Shown: positions 8,219-17,764 of the stretch, piece by piece
How the letters are laid out: each line of letters starts with the position of its first letter
Numbering within the stretch: the first letter of the stretch is position 1
From: a virus
Length of the DNA: 64,000 bases
Virus record (IMG/VR): IMGVR_UViG_3300020463_002440
Coordinates: 1 to 64,000 of that record
Direction: 5' to 3' (one strand)
Position numbers and translations under genes: made by a program
Notes under the pieces: model-generated
Told to the model about the DNA's origin: nothing
Databases searched by the model: none
The model's input: only the letters and a program-made list of their open reading frames with translations

Positions 8219-8711
8219 CGGTTGTAGTACCTTACAAAATGTATTCGGTACTAAACAAGTTGAGATCGTAACAAAACCAATAGAAATAGAAATCATACAG
8301 CCTACCCTCCCAAGGCCTATTGATTTAGCAAACCCTAAATGGTATGTTGTATCAGAAGCGATTATAACAAATCCTTGTGTTAAATCTATTTCTTTTGAAC
8401 CTAAAAAGTTTGATGATGAAGGTAAGGAAAAACTAAAACGTCCAAAGACATGTTCTCTCGAAGAGCGTGAAAACCCGGACTGGCCTGTTGGTTATACTTA
8501 CCTTGATAGATTCCTTGACGATATGAAAAAGTTGAATAACGGAGAAGTCGTGTTTGTTGCGATGACTGTTGGAGACTATCAAATGATGTCAGGAAATACT
8601 CAAGAGCTTCGTAGATACATTCGTGAGCTAGGTGAAGTCATTATTTATTATCGTAATGTAACAATTAAAGACGAGCCAGGCGCCGGTGTCGCAATAAAGA
8701 AAAAAGATTAA
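8172..8711 (+). CDS. Outer-membrane lipoprotein spanin (Rz1-like)
   Basis: 179 aa. Lys 4, a hydrophobic h-region and the lipobox LSGC with Cys 18 predict a lipoprotein of 162 residues after processing. The gene starts 47 nt inside the i-spanin gene in a different frame, the classic nested Rz/Rz1 arrangement. It is long for an Rz1; the C-terminal ~120 residues (WPVGYTYLDRFLDDMKKLN, then ELRRYIRELGEVIIYYRNV) match a conserved marine phage lipoprotein. Function in lysis is inferred from the architecture. Confidence 0.75.
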   Translation: MTAKLLASLMLLTFLSGCSTLQNVFGTKQVEIVTKPIEIEIIQPTLPRPIDLANPKWYVVSEAIITNPCVKSISFEPKKFDDEGKEKLKRPKTCSLEERENPDWPVGYTYLDRFLDDMKKLNNGEVVFVAMTVGDYQMMSGNTQELRRYIRELGEVIIYYRNVTIKDEPGAGVAIKKKD

Positions 8712-8745
8712 AAAGATTCCAATTAATCTTAATATCTGACACCGG
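8683..8745. repeat. Nested inverted repeat at the 3' end of the spanin gene
   Basis: Outer arms CCGGTGTC (8683-8690) and GACACCGG (8738-8745) are perfect complements. Inside them AAGATT (8713-8718) pairs with AATCTT (8725-8730). There is no T-tract, so it may protect or process the mRNA 3' end rather than terminate. Confidence 0.5.
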
Positions 8746-8749
8746 GTAT

Positions 8750-8757
8750 TATAAATA
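8750..8757 (+). promoter_or_regulatory. T4-type late promoter (TATAAATA)
   Basis: Perfect TATAAATA, 5 bases before the -35 of a sigma-70-type promoter. The next gene therefore has tandem late and early signals. Confidence 0.6.
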
Positions 8758-8761
8758 TCCA

Positions 8762-8790
8762 TTGACAAATCATGCACTCTGTGATATAAT
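8762..8790 (+). promoter_or_regulatory. Sigma-70-type promoter
   Basis: TTGACA 8762-8767, 17-nt spacer, TATAAT 8785-8790. Predicted start about 8797, 16 nt before ATG 8813. Confidence 0.8.
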
Positions 8791-8812
8791 AACCATATAA
8801 CTGGAATAATAT

Positions 8813-9307
8813 ATGTCCCAAGACTTAAGTCACGTAAAAACAGACGTTGCGTTAATCAAGAAAGATATAAAACAAATAGAAAAATTTTTTACAAAGTTTG
8901 ACTATATTGTGGAAATTTCTGCAGAGCGCGACAAGAACATGGCCGTTCAGGTTGAGGTTCTTAAAGGTGTCTCTGAAAAAATTGAAGCGATGGACTTCAA
9001 AATTGAAGAGCATAAGCAAGATGCAGCCAAGGCTCTTGCTGTGGTTCATGATAGATTAGAAATGTATCGAAAGTCTTCAAGAGAAGACCATGAAAGATTG
9101 TCAAGCACAAGTGCTGAATCTCGAAAAGAGCGCAATGCTGAGATTATGGAAGCACTTGGCAAACTCAACGGACAACTTGATAAAAGAATATCTGATATGG
9201 AAAACCAAGTAACAACACTTGATAGATGGAAGTGGTATACACTTGGAATGGTTGCCATAATTGTTTTCATATCAACAAGATTAGACCTTTCTGCAATTTT
9301 TAGTTGA
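8813..9307 (+). CDS. Coiled-coil protein with C-terminal membrane anchor (holin-like topology)
   Basis: 164 aa. Residues ~1-130 are heptad-like and charged. A single membrane segment lies near the C-terminus (WYTLGMVAIIVFISTRL, ~146-162). XhlA-like and some T4-like marine phage proteins beside lysis genes have this topology. A holin or holin-regulator role is possible because no other holin candidate is obvious near the lysozyme and spanins, but topology alone does not prove it. Confidence 0.65.
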   Translation: MSQDLSHVKTDVALIKKDIKQIEKFFTKFDYIVEISAERDKNMAVQVEVLKGVSEKIEAMDFKIEEHKQDAAKALAVVHDRLEMYRKSSREDHERLSSTSAESRKERNAEIMEALGKLNGQLDKRISDMENQVTTLDRWKWYTLGMVAIIVFISTRLDLSAIFS

Positions 9308-9332
9308 CATTCTAAACATTTTTTGTTATAAT
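9304..9332 (+). promoter_or_regulatory. Sigma-70-type promoter
   Basis: TTGACA 9304-9309, 17 nt, TATAAT 9327-9332, overlapping the end of the upstream gene. The -10 lies in an inverted repeat, TTTTGTTAT (9321-9329) with ATAACAAAA (9341-9349), a possible operator. It drives primase and probably the thyX-nrd operon. Confidence 0.8.
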
Positions 9333-9368
9333 AGCAGTTAATAACAAAACATTTGGCTTTTTTATATA

Positions 9369-10388
9369 ATGATTGATTTTACCGACCTACAATACGCCCA
9401 GCATTTAGCAGGCCGACTTGATAGATTCAGAATAAGACACACTAACCCTTATAAGATCAATTTTCGTTGTCCGCTATGCGGCGATTCAAAAAAGAGCCGA
9501 ACAAAAGCTCGTGGTTGGCTCCTTGAGAAAGAATCAAGCTTTCACTACTATTGTCATAACTGTGGTGCAAGTCATTCCTTTTCCAACTTTCTCAAGGTAG
9601 TCGACCCTTTATCATATAATGATTACATCGCAGAAAAATTTATCAACAATGCAAATTCATCTCCTAAAACAGAAACATCAACTCTAGATGACACTAAATT
9701 TGAGCAACCAAAATTCTCTCATGGGGAACCACTAAAAAAGTTAAAAAAAATCAGCCAGCTTGAACATTCTCACCCAGTAAAGAAATATATAGATAAAAGG
9801 TCTATTCCTTCTAAGCATCATTATCGACTTTACTTTGCTCCAAAGTTTAAAGAATGGATTAACGGAATTATTCCAAATAAGTTAGAATATGGTAAAGAAG
9901 AGCCTCGCTTAGTTATACCTTTTTTAGACAAAGACCGAAAGTGTTTCGGTGTTTCAGCCAGAGGATTCGATCCTGACGGTCTTAGGTACATTACCATTAT
10001 GTTTGATGAGGTACCTAAAATATTTGGACTCGACAAAGTAAACTTTCAAGAAAAGTATTACGTGGTCGAAGGTGCGTTGGATAGCATGTTTTTATCAAAC
10101 GCTGTTGCCATGGCAGGAGCCGATGGTAATACAAATGCACTTGACCATGTAGGGAATGCTGTCTTTGTCTTTGATGCTGAACCTCGTAATAAAGAGATTC
10201 ACAAAAGAATGGAAAGAATAATTGATAAAGGTCATAGTATTGTAATATGGCCGTCCGATACTCCTGGTAAGGATATCAATGAAATGGTACTCTCAGGCAA
10301 GATATCTTGTGTCGAGAGTTTAATGAGAACAGTAACGTATAAAGGCTTAGAGGCAAAATTGAAATTTCAACAATGGAGAAGGACATAG
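9369..10388 (+). CDS. gp61: DNA primase (T4 gp61-like)
   Basis: 339 aa, the length of T4 gp61. An N-terminal zinc-binding module has CPLCGD (~residue 36) and CHNCGA (~62). The TOPRIM part includes YVVEGALDSMFL (acidic motif) and FVFDAEPRNKEI, where the DxE-type metal ligands lie. It synthesises RNA primers for lagging-strand replication with a gp41-type helicase, which is outside this window. It is the first gene after a strong promoter and is closely followed by thyX. Confidence 0.85.
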   Translation: MIDFTDLQYAQHLAGRLDRFRIRHTNPYKINFRCPLCGDSKKSRTKARGWLLEKESSFHYYCHNCGASHSFSNFLKVVDPLSYNDYIAEKFINNANSSPKTETSTLDDTKFEQPKFSHGEPLKKLKKISQLEHSHPVKKYIDKRSIPSKHHYRLYFAPKFKEWINGIIPNKLEYGKEEPRLVIPFLDKDRKCFGVSARGFDPDGLRYITIMFDEVPKIFGLDKVNFQEKYYVVEGALDSMFLSNAVAMAGADGNTNALDHVGNAVFVFDAEPRNKEIHKRMERIIDKGHSIVIWPSDTPGKDINEMVLSGKISCVESLMRTVTYKGLEAKLKFQQWRRT

Positions 10389-10391
10389 ATA

Positions 10392-11075
10392 ATGAAGGTT
10401 AAATTGATTAGTCATAGCCAATCACCTGAGTACAACGAATCTGCTCAGGACTTAATTGCTTATTGTGCACGAGTAAGTAATCCATCAAATCAAAATAATA
10501 AAGAGACATCTGAAAAACTTTTGAAGTACCTTGCTAAACATAAGCATTGGTCTCCATTTGAAATGGTTAGTGCATGTCTTGAAATTGAAACAACGAGGGA
10601 TATCGCTCGCCAGCTACTAAGGCATCGTAGTCTAAGCTTCCAGGAATTTAGTCAACGTTATGCCGATCCTGTTTCTGATTTGGAACTTATTCCAAGAGAA
10701 GCAAGATTACAAGATCCGAAGAATCGTCAAAATAGTATTTCTATTAATGAAGACGATGAACAACAAAGAAGAATAAATGAAGAATGGCGTATGAAACAAA
10801 TGACTTTCATTAGAGAAGCCAAGAAACTATATAACTGGGCTATTGATAAAGGTATAGCAAAAGAACAAGCAAGAGCCGTATTGCCTGAAGGTAATACTGT
10901 GTCCAGATTATATGCAAATGGTACTTTGAGAAGTTGGATTCATTATATTGAATTACGATCCGCAAATGGAACACAGAAGGAACACATGGACCTTGCGATT
11001 GCGATTGCTAAAGTTATAGCTGAAATTTTTCCTTTATCTGAACAATATATTACAAATGAACAAGGAGAACATTAA
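10392..11075 (+). CDS. thyX: Flavin-dependent thymidylate synthase
   Basis: 227 aa, family-typical. The ThyX signature RHRSLSFQEFSQR (RHRxxSxxxxSxR) is intact at ~residues 77-89, and YADP follows. It makes dTMP from dUMP using methylene-tetrahydrofolate as carbon donor and reduced FAD; methylene-THF is supplied by GlyA, encoded 7 kb downstream. The stop abuts the nrdA start, so thyX, nrdA and nrdB form one nucleotide operon. Confidence 0.95.
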   Translation: MKVKLISHSQSPEYNESAQDLIAYCARVSNPSNQNNKETSEKLLKYLAKHKHWSPFEMVSACLEIETTRDIARQLLRHRSLSFQEFSQRYADPVSDLELIPREARLQDPKNRQNSISINEDDEQQRRINEEWRMKQMTFIREAKKLYNWAIDKGIAKEQARAVLPEGNTVSRLYANGTLRSWIHYIELRSANGTQKEHMDLAIAIAKVIAEIFPLSEQYITNEQGEH

Positions 11076-12866
11076 ATGCAGCACTTAGGAATTGACATTG
11101 ATAAGAAGAGAGATAAAATATTAGGAGAGCAGTCATTTAAACTGTTAAAAGATTATTATTGTAGAGACGATGAGAAAACACCACAGATGGCATTTGCCCG
11201 AGCAGCGGTAGCTTTTTGTGGTAACAACATTGGACTAGCTCAAAGAATTTATGACTATGTATCAAAAGGTTGGTTTATGTATTCATCTCCTGTATTATCA
11301 AATGCACCGCTTAAAGGAGAAGAAGTAAAAGCATTACCTATTAGTTGTTTCCTAACTTATGTACCTGATACACTTGATGGATTAATTGACCATACAGCAG
11401 AGTTAAGATGGTTATCCGTTAAAGGTGGCGGAGTAGGTGGTCATTGGTCAGACATAAGAGCGGTATCAAAGAAAGCACCTGGGCCAATGCCATTCTTACA
11501 TACTGTTGACGCTGATATGGTCGCTTATCGTCAAGGCAGGACACGTAAAGGATCTTATGCTGCATATATGGATATTGACCATCCTGATATTGTAGAGTTC
11601 ATTAATATGAGGATTCCTACAGGAGATGTAAATCGAAAGAATTTAAATCTTCATCATGCTGTTAATTTATCTGATAAGTTTATGGAAGCAGTAAGAGATG
11701 GTAAGCAATGGGGTTTATTAGATCCAAATGATAAGTCGGTTCGTGAAATGACTGATGCTCGTAAACTATGGGAGTTAATATTAGAAACAAGGTATCGTAC
11801 TGGTGAACCTTATGTTAACTTTATTGATACGGCAAACAGAGCATTACCTCAAGCTCAGAAAGATTTAGGTCTTAATATAAAAGGATCTAACCTATGTAAT
11901 GAAATTCATTTAGTGACCAATGAAGAAAGAACAGCAGTATGTTGTTTATCTTCCGTCAATTTAGAAATGTATGACGACTGGAAAGATACAACCATGGTTA
12001 AAGACCTTATTGTATTCCTAGACAATGTATTACAATTCTTCATTGATAATGCAGGAGATGAGATCTCAAAGGCTCGTTATTCTGCACAACAAGAAAGATC
12101 ATTAGGTTTAGGAGCGATGGGATTACATTCCTATTTCCAAAAACATTTAATTGCATTTAATAGTCAAGAGGCTATTGATAAAAACGAGGAAATATTTTCT
12201 CACATAAAAGCAAAGTCAGTTGAAGCAACTTTACAGATGGGTAATCGACGTGGTGAAGCACCAGATATGATTGGCACAGGCCGTCGTAATGCTCATATGT
12301 TAGCAATTGCTCCAAATGCAAACAGTTCTATGATTGTAAATACCTCACCATCAATTGAACCATGGAAGGCAAATGCATTTACTTCAAGAACAAGGGTGGG
12401 TAGCCACCTAAATAAAAATCCATATCTGAAAAAGGTATTAGGAGATCTTGACAAAGACACTGAAGAAGTGTGGTCAATTATAATTACAAATGGAGGATCA
12501 GTTCAGGGTCTAGACTTCTTAGATGATCATTTAAAGGAAGTATTTAAGACGGCAATAGAATTGGATCAGCATGTATTAATCCGCTTAGCAGGAGACCGAC
12601 AAAAGTATTTATGTCAAGGACAATCATTAAACATCTTTTTCCCAGCAGGAGCTGATAAGAGGTACTTACATACAGTACACTATCAAGCATGGGCAGAAGG
12701 ATGTAAAGGATTATATTATTTAAGAACAGAATCTTCTAACAAGGCAGAAAACGTATCTCAAAAAGTAGAACGCGAAAAGTTAGATGATATTATTAACCCA
12801 GACTCAATAAAGTTCAGCAACGGCTCGGAGGAACAACAAGATGAGTGCATCGCCTGCGAAGGATAA
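11076..12866 (+). CDS. nrdA: Ribonucleotide reductase class Ia alpha subunit, lacking the ATP-cone
   Basis: 596 aa against ~750-760 in E. coli or T4. It begins directly in the catalytic region, so the N-terminal ATP-cone that mediates dATP inhibition is absent. Visible motifs: SSPVLSNAP, ISCFLTY (first redox Cys), NLCNEI (radical Cys with Glu), CCLSSVNLE (second redox Cys), and a C-terminal CIACEG tail (CxxC that accepts electrons from glutaredoxin). It reduces NDPs to dNDPs with NrdB. Its start is immediately after the thyX stop. Confidence 0.93.
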   Translation: MQHLGIDIDKKRDKILGEQSFKLLKDYYCRDDEKTPQMAFARAAVAFCGNNIGLAQRIYDYVSKGWFMYSSPVLSNAPLKGEEVKALPISCFLTYVPDTLDGLIDHTAELRWLSVKGGGVGGHWSDIRAVSKKAPGPMPFLHTVDADMVAYRQGRTRKGSYAAYMDIDHPDIVEFINMRIPTGDVNRKNLNLHHAVNLSDKFMEAVRDGKQWGLLDPNDKSVREMTDARKLWELILETRYRTGEPYVNFIDTANRALPQAQKDLGLNIKGSNLCNEIHLVTNEERTAVCCLSSVNLEMYDDWKDTTMVKDLIVFLDNVLQFFIDNAGDEISKARYSAQQERSLGLGAMGLHSYFQKHLIAFNSQEAIDKNEEIFSHIKAKSVEATLQMGNRRGEAPDMIGTGRRNAHMLAIAPNANSSMIVNTSPSIEPWKANAFTSRTRVGSHLNKNPYLKKVLGDLDKDTEEVWSIIITNGGSVQGLDFLDDHLKEVFKTAIELDQHVLIRLAGDRQKYLCQGQSLNIFFPAGADKRYLHTVHYQAWAEGCKGLYYLRTESSNKAENVSQKVEREKLDDIINPDSIKFSNGSEEQQDECIACEG

Positions 12867-12888
12867 CGATAAAAAATCAGGAAGAAAA

Positions 12889-14097
12889 ATGGAAGTACTA
12901 ATATACACAAAATCAAACTGCCCCTTTTGTGAAAAGGCAAAAGCTTGGTTTACACAACATGGATTAACATACACACAGGTTGTATTAGACGATGAAGAAC
13001 AAAGATTAGCATTTTACCAAAGAATATCAAATGGTAAAGAAGTAAGATCAGTACCACAGATTTATATAGATGATAAACATATTGGAACGTATAATGATTT
13101 AATGGCAATTTCCAATACATTAATTAAAAAACAAGGCGGTCTTTTAGAGTTCTCAGAAACTTATAAACCGTTTCACTATCCTTGGGCTGTTGAAATTACA
13201 ACAAGGCATGAAAAGGCTCATTGGATTGAAGATGAACTTGACCTATCAGAAGATGTTTCTGATTGGAAAGGTGGTAAGATTACGCCGACTGAAAAAGAAT
13301 ATATTACAAACATCTTAAGATTATTTACGCAATCAGATGTTGCTGTAGGTCAAAACTATTACGATCAATTTATTCCGAAGTTTAAGAATAATGAAATACG
13401 TAATATGTTAGGATCTTTTGCTGCTCGAGAAGGTATTCACCAAAGAGCATATGCATTATTAAATGAAACATTAGGTTTGTCAGACGCTGAATACCACGCA
13501 TTCTTAGAGTATTCTGAAATGGCAGATAAGATTGATTATATGCGTAAAGCAGATCCATCTACATTGCGTGGTCTTGGTCTTTGTTTAGCAAAATCTGTAT
13601 TTAACGAAGGAGTTGCTTTATTTGCTTCTTTCGTTATGCTACTTAACTTTCAGCGTTTCGGTAAAATGAAAGGTATGGGTAAAGTAGTAGAGTGGTCAAT
13701 TCGTGATGAGTCAATTCACGTTGAAGGTATCTCTAAATTATTTAAAGCATTTGTTAAAGAGCACAGCCGTGTTGTTGATGATAGTTTTAAAAAGGAAATC
13801 TACGAAATGTCAAAAGACATTGTAGATCTGGAAGATAAGTTTATCGACCTAGCTTATTCGTTAGGCGCAATCGAAGGCTTGAAAGAATCCGAAGTAAAAG
13901 AATATATAAGGTATATAACTGACAGAAGATTATTACAGCTGGGTATGAAGCCAAACTTCAAGGTTAAGGAAAATCCATTACCTTGGTTAGAATGGGTGCT
14001 GAATGGTGCAGACCATACAAATTTCTTCGAAAATCGTGTAACTGAATATGAAGTTGCTGGTTTAGAAGGAAGTTGGGACGATGCCTACGCTGCTTAA
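12889..14097 (+). CDS. nrdB: Glutaredoxin-NrdB fusion: RNR class Ia beta subunit
   Basis: 402 aa from ATG 12889 (AGGAAG 5 nt upstream). ATG 12841 would add 16 residues and overlap nrdA. Residues 1-~85 are a glutaredoxin with CPFC at ~10-13 and SVPQIYIDD. Residues ~100-402 are the di-iron R2 subunit with ligands in [18 protein letters not shown] (includes the radical Tyr), [10 protein letters not shown] and RDESIHVEG. The C-terminus ends in acidic/aromatic residues as needed for docking to NrdA. Fusing the electron donor to the radical subunit is unusual; T4 has a separate NrdC. Confidence 0.9.
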   Translation: MEVLIYTKSNCPFCEKAKAWFTQHGLTYTQVVLDDEEQRLAFYQRISNGKEVRSVPQIYIDDKHIGTYNDLMAISNTLIKKQGGLLEFSETYKPFHYPWAVEITTRHEKAHWIEDELDLSEDVSDWKGGKITPTEKEYITNILRLFTQSDVAVGQNYYDQFIPKFKNNEIRNMLGSFAAREGIHQRAYALLNETLGLSDAEYHAFLEYSEMADKIDYMRKADPSTLRGLGLCLAKSVFNEGVALFASFVMLLNFQRFGKMKGMGKVVEWSIRDESIHVEGISKLFKAFVKEHSRVVDDSFKKEIYEMSKDIVDLEDKFIDLAYSLGAIEGLKESEVKEYIRYITDRRLLQLGMKPNFKVKENPLPWLEWVLNGADHTNFFENRVTEYEVAGLEGSWDDAYAA

Positions 14098-14108
14098 GGC
14101 GAAGGACA

Positions 14109-15311
14109 ATGATAAACAAAAAATACTTTCAGGATGTAGTCGACACTCTTAAAGAAGAGGGTAAGTATCGCATCTTTAATGATATAGTAAGAGAGAGGGG
14201 AAACTTTCCTAAGGCTACATGGTACTCAAAATATTCACCAAAGACAATTACTCATTGGTGTTCAAATGATTACCTTGGGCAAGGGCAAAACAAATACGTC
14301 ATAGACGCAATGGAAACTGCACTCAAAAAGACAGGAAGTGGTAGTGGAGGTACACGTAATATAGGCGGTACCTCTCATTATCATGTTACTCTCGAAGCAG
14401 TCATAGCTGATTTACATAAAAAAGAAAAAGGTTTACTTTTTACTTCAGCATATGTTGCTAATGAATGGGCTCTGATTGCTCTTAGTCGTATTGTTCCAAA
14501 TATCTGTTTTATATCCGATAATAAAAATCATGCCTCAATGATTATGGGTATTAAACATTCTCGAGCAGAAAAGATAATTTGGGAACACAATAATATGGAA
14601 CAGTTAGAGAATGCTTGTCAACAGGCAGTTGAGAATAACTTAATTCCATGTATTGTATTTGAATCCGTATATAGTATGGATGGAGATGTTGCACCAATTA
14701 AAAAAGTTTGCGATATAGCAGATAAGTATAACGCAATGACTTATATTGATGAAGTTCATGCAGTAGGACTTTACGGTGACACAGGAGCTGGGTACTGCGA
14801 AAAATTAGGACTCTCAGATAGAGTAGATATTATAAATGGAACATTGGGCAAAGCGTTTGGTTGTCACGGTGGTTATATTACTGGTGATAGTATCGTACTT
14901 GATGCTATACGCAGCGTGGCCTCAGGGTTTATATTTACCACTTCCCTTTCACCTGTAATGTGTGCAGGAGCAATTGCTTCAATACGTTACTTAAAGGAAC
15001 ACAACGAATTACGCGAATCACACCAGGAAAGAGCAAATACATTAAGACAAATGCTTAATGATAATAATATTGAGCTTCATCCAAGCAGTTGCACTCATAT
15101 ATTACCAGTTATGGTTAGAGATGCAAAGAAATGTAAACTTATGTCGGACAAATTATTAAATGACTATGGAATATATGTTCAGCCTATTAATTACCCAACA
15201 GTCGATGTGGGTTCGGAGCGGCTTAGAATTACACCAACACCATTTCACGATGATATTATGATGGATCAATTAATCGTAGGACTTAAGGAGACGTTTAGGG
15301 ATATACAATGA
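14109..15311 (+). CDS. hemA: 5-aminolevulinate synthase
   Basis: 400 aa from ATG 14109 (AAGGA just upstream; the longer frame from 14073 lies inside nrdB). A PLP enzyme of the alpha-oxoamine synthase family that condenses glycine with succinyl-CoA to 5-aminolevulinate, the first step of Shemin-type haem synthesis. Seen: [23 protein letters not shown], the cofactor Asp region [12 protein letters not shown], and the PLP-Lys region [13 protein letters not shown]. The WCSNDYLG and RNIGG details favour ALAS over the related KBL, BioF and SPT enzymes. It lies between nrdB and an oxygenase gene whose start overlaps its stop. HemC and HemE are encoded elsewhere in the window. Confidence 0.88.
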   Translation: MINKKYFQDVVDTLKEEGKYRIFNDIVRERGNFPKATWYSKYSPKTITHWCSNDYLGQGQNKYVIDAMETALKKTGSGSGGTRNIGGTSHYHVTLEAVIADLHKKEKGLLFTSAYVANEWALIALSRIVPNICFISDNKNHASMIMGIKHSRAEKIIWEHNNMEQLENACQQAVENNLIPCIVFESVYSMDGDVAPIKKVCDIADKYNAMTYIDEVHAVGLYGDTGAGYCEKLGLSDRVDIINGTLGKAFGCHGGYITGDSIVLDAIRSVASGFIFTTSLSPVMCAGAIASIRYLKEHNELRESHQERANTLRQMLNDNNIELHPSSCTHILPVMVRDAKKCKLMSDKLLNDYGIYVQPINYPTVDVGSERLRITPTPFHDDIMMDQLIVGLKETFRDIQ

Positions 15312-15913
15312 CAATGAATAAAGTGTACCCGGCGTTCAGTACACCGATATATAAAGATTACATAAACTTAAATAAAGATATATTAAATCCAGTTTTAAGA
15401 AACATTGATTTTAAAAGAATTAATACTAATGATAGATTTCATTCAGCAGATTATAAAATATTAGATAATGATTTAAATTTTTTAAAGCAACTCATAGTTG
15501 AAAAGATAAAAGAATATAGCCAAAACTATTTGGGTTTAGTAGAAAGGCATAAAATAGTAATAACAGATAGTTGGGTTATGAAACATACTTCAGGAGATAG
15601 TTCTGAAATACATTGGCATCCTAATAGTATTATATCAGGTTGCTTGTATTTACAAACAGATCCGAAGAGTGGTAATATTTGTTTCTTTAGAGAAAAAAGT
15701 TTATTTAACGATGTACTTGATTTTGAAACTACAGAGAGTGAATTTAATAAAAAAGAAGTACAAGTTGCACCAACTGATGGAATGATTATATTATTTCCGT
15801 CTACATTAAAACATGGAGTAAATCCATCAAGAAGTGATATACCGCGTTTTTGTCTCGCGTTTAACACTTGGATAGAAGGGGAATTAGATCCACCTTTTAG
15901 GAGTAAAACATGA
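15308..15913 (+). CDS. Putative 2-oxoglutarate/Fe(II) oxygenase (TIGR02466-like)
   Basis: 201 aa. A cupin-like dioxygenase fold: [19 protein letters not shown] supplies the first metal His, [11 protein letters not shown] the distal His, and PRFCLAFN the 2-oxoglutarate-binding Arg. This family is frequent in T4-like marine phages; substrates are unknown (protein or nucleotide hydroxylation is possible). Its start overlaps the ALA synthase stop and its end overlaps the next gene. Confidence 0.75.
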   Translation: MTMNKVYPAFSTPIYKDYINLNKDILNPVLRNIDFKRINTNDRFHSADYKILDNDLNFLKQLIVEKIKEYSQNYLGLVERHKIVITDSWVMKHTSGDSSEIHWHPNSIISGCLYLQTDPKSGNICFFREKSLFNDVLDFETTESEFNKKEVQVAPTDGMIILFPSTLKHGVNPSRSDIPRFCLAFNTWIEGELDPPFRSKT

Positions 15914-16734
15914 AATGGTTAACACTATTCACGTCTTTAACACTTGCATCTACAGCAGCCTACTTTAGTATTATCGGTTTAATGACAATCTTTAGTGGAG
16001 CAGCCATATCAATTGCTGTAATGACAACTGTATTAGAATTTGGTAAACTTGTATCAGCAGCTTGGCTACACTATGAGTGGGACCGCATAAATAATTTAGT
16101 AAGAGGTTATTTTACAGCAGCAGTGCTTGTATTAATGTTAATTACCTCAATGGGTATCTTTGGATTTTTATCAAAGGCTCATATTGATTCAGCATTAGTA
16201 TCGGACAGTTATAGTTTGGAAGCAAGCATTATTGATACAAGAATAAATGCAGAACAGTCAAAACTCAAAGCTGCACAAGATCGTATTGAAGGTTTAGATT
16301 ACGTACTTGAAACATCAAGACCACAAGATCGTAATTATGTAAATGTCAAACAAACAGAAGAAAGAGAAAGTTTAGCAATAACTATTGACAAAGCAGTAGA
16401 AAGTATTGTAAAATATAACGAACAAAAATTACCAATACAGAGGCAACAGTTAGAACAAGAATCAGAATTAGGACCAGTTAAATATATCGCTGATATGATA
16501 TATGGTTCTGAAGCTAAAGAATATTATGACAATGCAGTAAGATGGGTTATCTTAACAATCATATTTGTGTTTGACCCACTGGCAATTATGCTATTAATTG
16601 TAAGTACCGCAGCGTTTAAAAGAGAGCGTGAAACTCCGGCAACGCCGTTAGTTGACGAAGGTCAAATTATGAATATGGAAATCGAAGAAAAGCGCAACGG
16701 ATTAACAACAACAATTAATAGGAGAAAAATATGA
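15910..16734 (+). CDS. Conserved phage membrane protein
   Basis: 274 aa. Three hydrophobic segments near the N-terminus (about residues 5-25, 30-50 and 68-90), a ~110-residue periplasmic or cytoplasmic coiled-coil stretch, and a C-terminal segment ~212-232 (WVILTIIFVFDPLAIMLLIV). A very similar architecture occurs in many T4-like marine phages, but the function is unknown. Translationally coupled to its neighbours on both sides. Confidence 0.7.
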   Translation: MKWLTLFTSLTLASTAAYFSIIGLMTIFSGAAISIAVMTTVLEFGKLVSAAWLHYEWDRINNLVRGYFTAAVLVLMLITSMGIFGFLSKAHIDSALVSDSYSLEASIIDTRINAEQSKLKAAQDRIEGLDYVLETSRPQDRNYVNVKQTEERESLAITIDKAVESIVKYNEQKLPIQRQQLEQESELGPVKYIADMIYGSEAKEYYDNAVRWVILTIIFVFDPLAIMLLIVSTAAFKRERETPATPLVDEGQIMNMEIEEKRNGLTTTINRRKI

Positions 16735-17147
16735 GTATTAAAAAATTAGGTTGGATGGCTTTGGGATTTGTATCACTAGGTGTTGCATATATTGGAGTAG
16801 TACTTCCTGGTATACCTTTTAGTATTCCTGCCGTATTTGCTGCTTATTGTTTCGCAAAGAGTTCTGATAGAATGCATACATGGTTATATAATCATAAACT
16901 ATTTGGACCTTTTTTAACAAACTGGGAAACAAAGAAAGTATTTCCACAAAAAGCAAAATATGCTATGATAGGATTTATGGCCTTTGCATTAATCTTAATG
17001 TGGTTTACAACAGGTAACATTAAAGCAATGTTGTATTCAGGTACATTTATGGCTCTAGGTGCATTATGGGGTTGGCAATATCCTAATTCACCAGAAGAAT
17101 ATGACAGGCGTATTAAGGCCGGAGAAAAAATAGGATTATTTAAGTAA
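16731..17147 (+). CDS. YbaN-like inner-membrane protein (DUF454)
   Basis: 138 aa. The DUF454 pattern is visible: LGWMALGFVSLGVAYIGVVL, PGIPFSIPAVFAAYCFAKSS and WLYNHKLFGPFLTNW, then two further membrane spans. The family is widespread in bacteria with no established function. Overlaps the neighbours by 4 nt and 1 nt. Confidence 0.8.
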   Translation: MSIKKLGWMALGFVSLGVAYIGVVLPGIPFSIPAVFAAYCFAKSSDRMHTWLYNHKLFGPFLTNWETKKVFPQKAKYAMIGFMAFALILMWFTTGNIKAMLYSGTFMALGALWGWQYPNSPEEYDRRIKAGEKIGLFK

Positions 17148-17422
17148 TGTCGAAACGAGACGACAATGAAATGCCATTTGATGATGATGGTCGTATAGAT
17201 TTAGAAAGGTGGAAAAGAATTAATGCCTTTGTAAATATGCTACACGACATGCATTATATGAATCAGCAGGAGAAGGCAAAACAGTTTCGTACTATACGAA
17301 ACAAATATCTTCAAGAGTTGGATATGGTTGACACAGTCGTCGATATGATGGAAGAATATCCTGAAGCCGAATTGATAATAAATAAGATCCTAAGAAGGTT
17401 AGATAATGACAAAAAATACTGA
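17147..17422 (+). CDS. Hypothetical helical protein
   Basis: 91 aa, charged and all-helical, no recognised domain. Ends inside the next gene's start. Position in the coupled 15.3-20 kb microprotein string suggests an early or middle accessory role only. Confidence 0.6.
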   Translation: MSKRDDNEMPFDDDGRIDLERWKRINAFVNMLHDMHYMNQQEKAKQFRTIRNKYLQELDMVDTVVDMMEEYPEAELIINKILRRLDNDKKY

Positions 17423-17600
17423 TTGCACTTACGAGGAAGCAACTCCTGAGGCAATAGAAAAATGGCATAAAGAAGACTATTGGATGCGTATGGATTATAA
17501 TCCATTAGTTATGTTTGTAGTCATTCCAACAATCATTCAATTACTTGCGTTCTTACTTATGGGTGGAGTGATGCTTATGAATAGTTATTTCTTCGGATGA
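17406..17600 (+). CDS. Small single-span membrane protein
   Basis: 64 aa: a soluble N-terminal ~32 residues, then a hydrophobic segment LVMFVVIPTIIQLLAFLLMG. Starts within the previous gene (17 nt overlap) and its TGA overlaps the next ATG. Function unknown. Confidence 0.6.
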   Translation: MTKNTDCTYEEATPEAIEKWHKEDYWMRMDYNPLVMFVVIPTIIQLLAFLLMGGVMLMNSYFFG

Positions 17601-17761
17601 TAAAAGAAGTACTTAAAGCATTAGTAGGAGTAGGTAGACCACCTGAAACTCCATTTGAGCCGAGTCCTAAGAATATACTTATATTCGCTATTTTATTATT
17701 GTTATGTTTTCTTGGAACAGTAACAGGTGCATTATTTTTAACAAGTTTAGTATTGAGGTAA
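17597..17761 (+). CDS. 54-aa membrane microprotein
   Basis: Starts ATGA over the previous stop. Sequence: an amphipathic N-terminus (MIKEVLKALVGVGRPPETP), then one membrane segment (LIFAILLLLCFLGTVTGALF). Tight coupling on both sides supports reality; function unknown. Confidence 0.55.
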   Translation: MIKEVLKALVGVGRPPETPFEPSPKNILIFAILLLLCFLGTVTGALFLTSLVLR

Positions 17762-17764
17762 TAT

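Noticed and set aside
12841-12888. Longer start for the glutaredoxin-NrdB fusion
   Set aside because: Possible (GGAGG 9 nt upstream), but it overlaps nrdA and the added residues are low-complexity; ATG 12889 has a better-spaced SD and starts at the glutaredoxin strand.
14073-14108. Twelve-residue N-terminal extension of ALA synthase
   Set aside because: Lies within the nrdB 3' end, is Arg/Cys-rich and unlike ALAS; ATG 14109 has a good SD.
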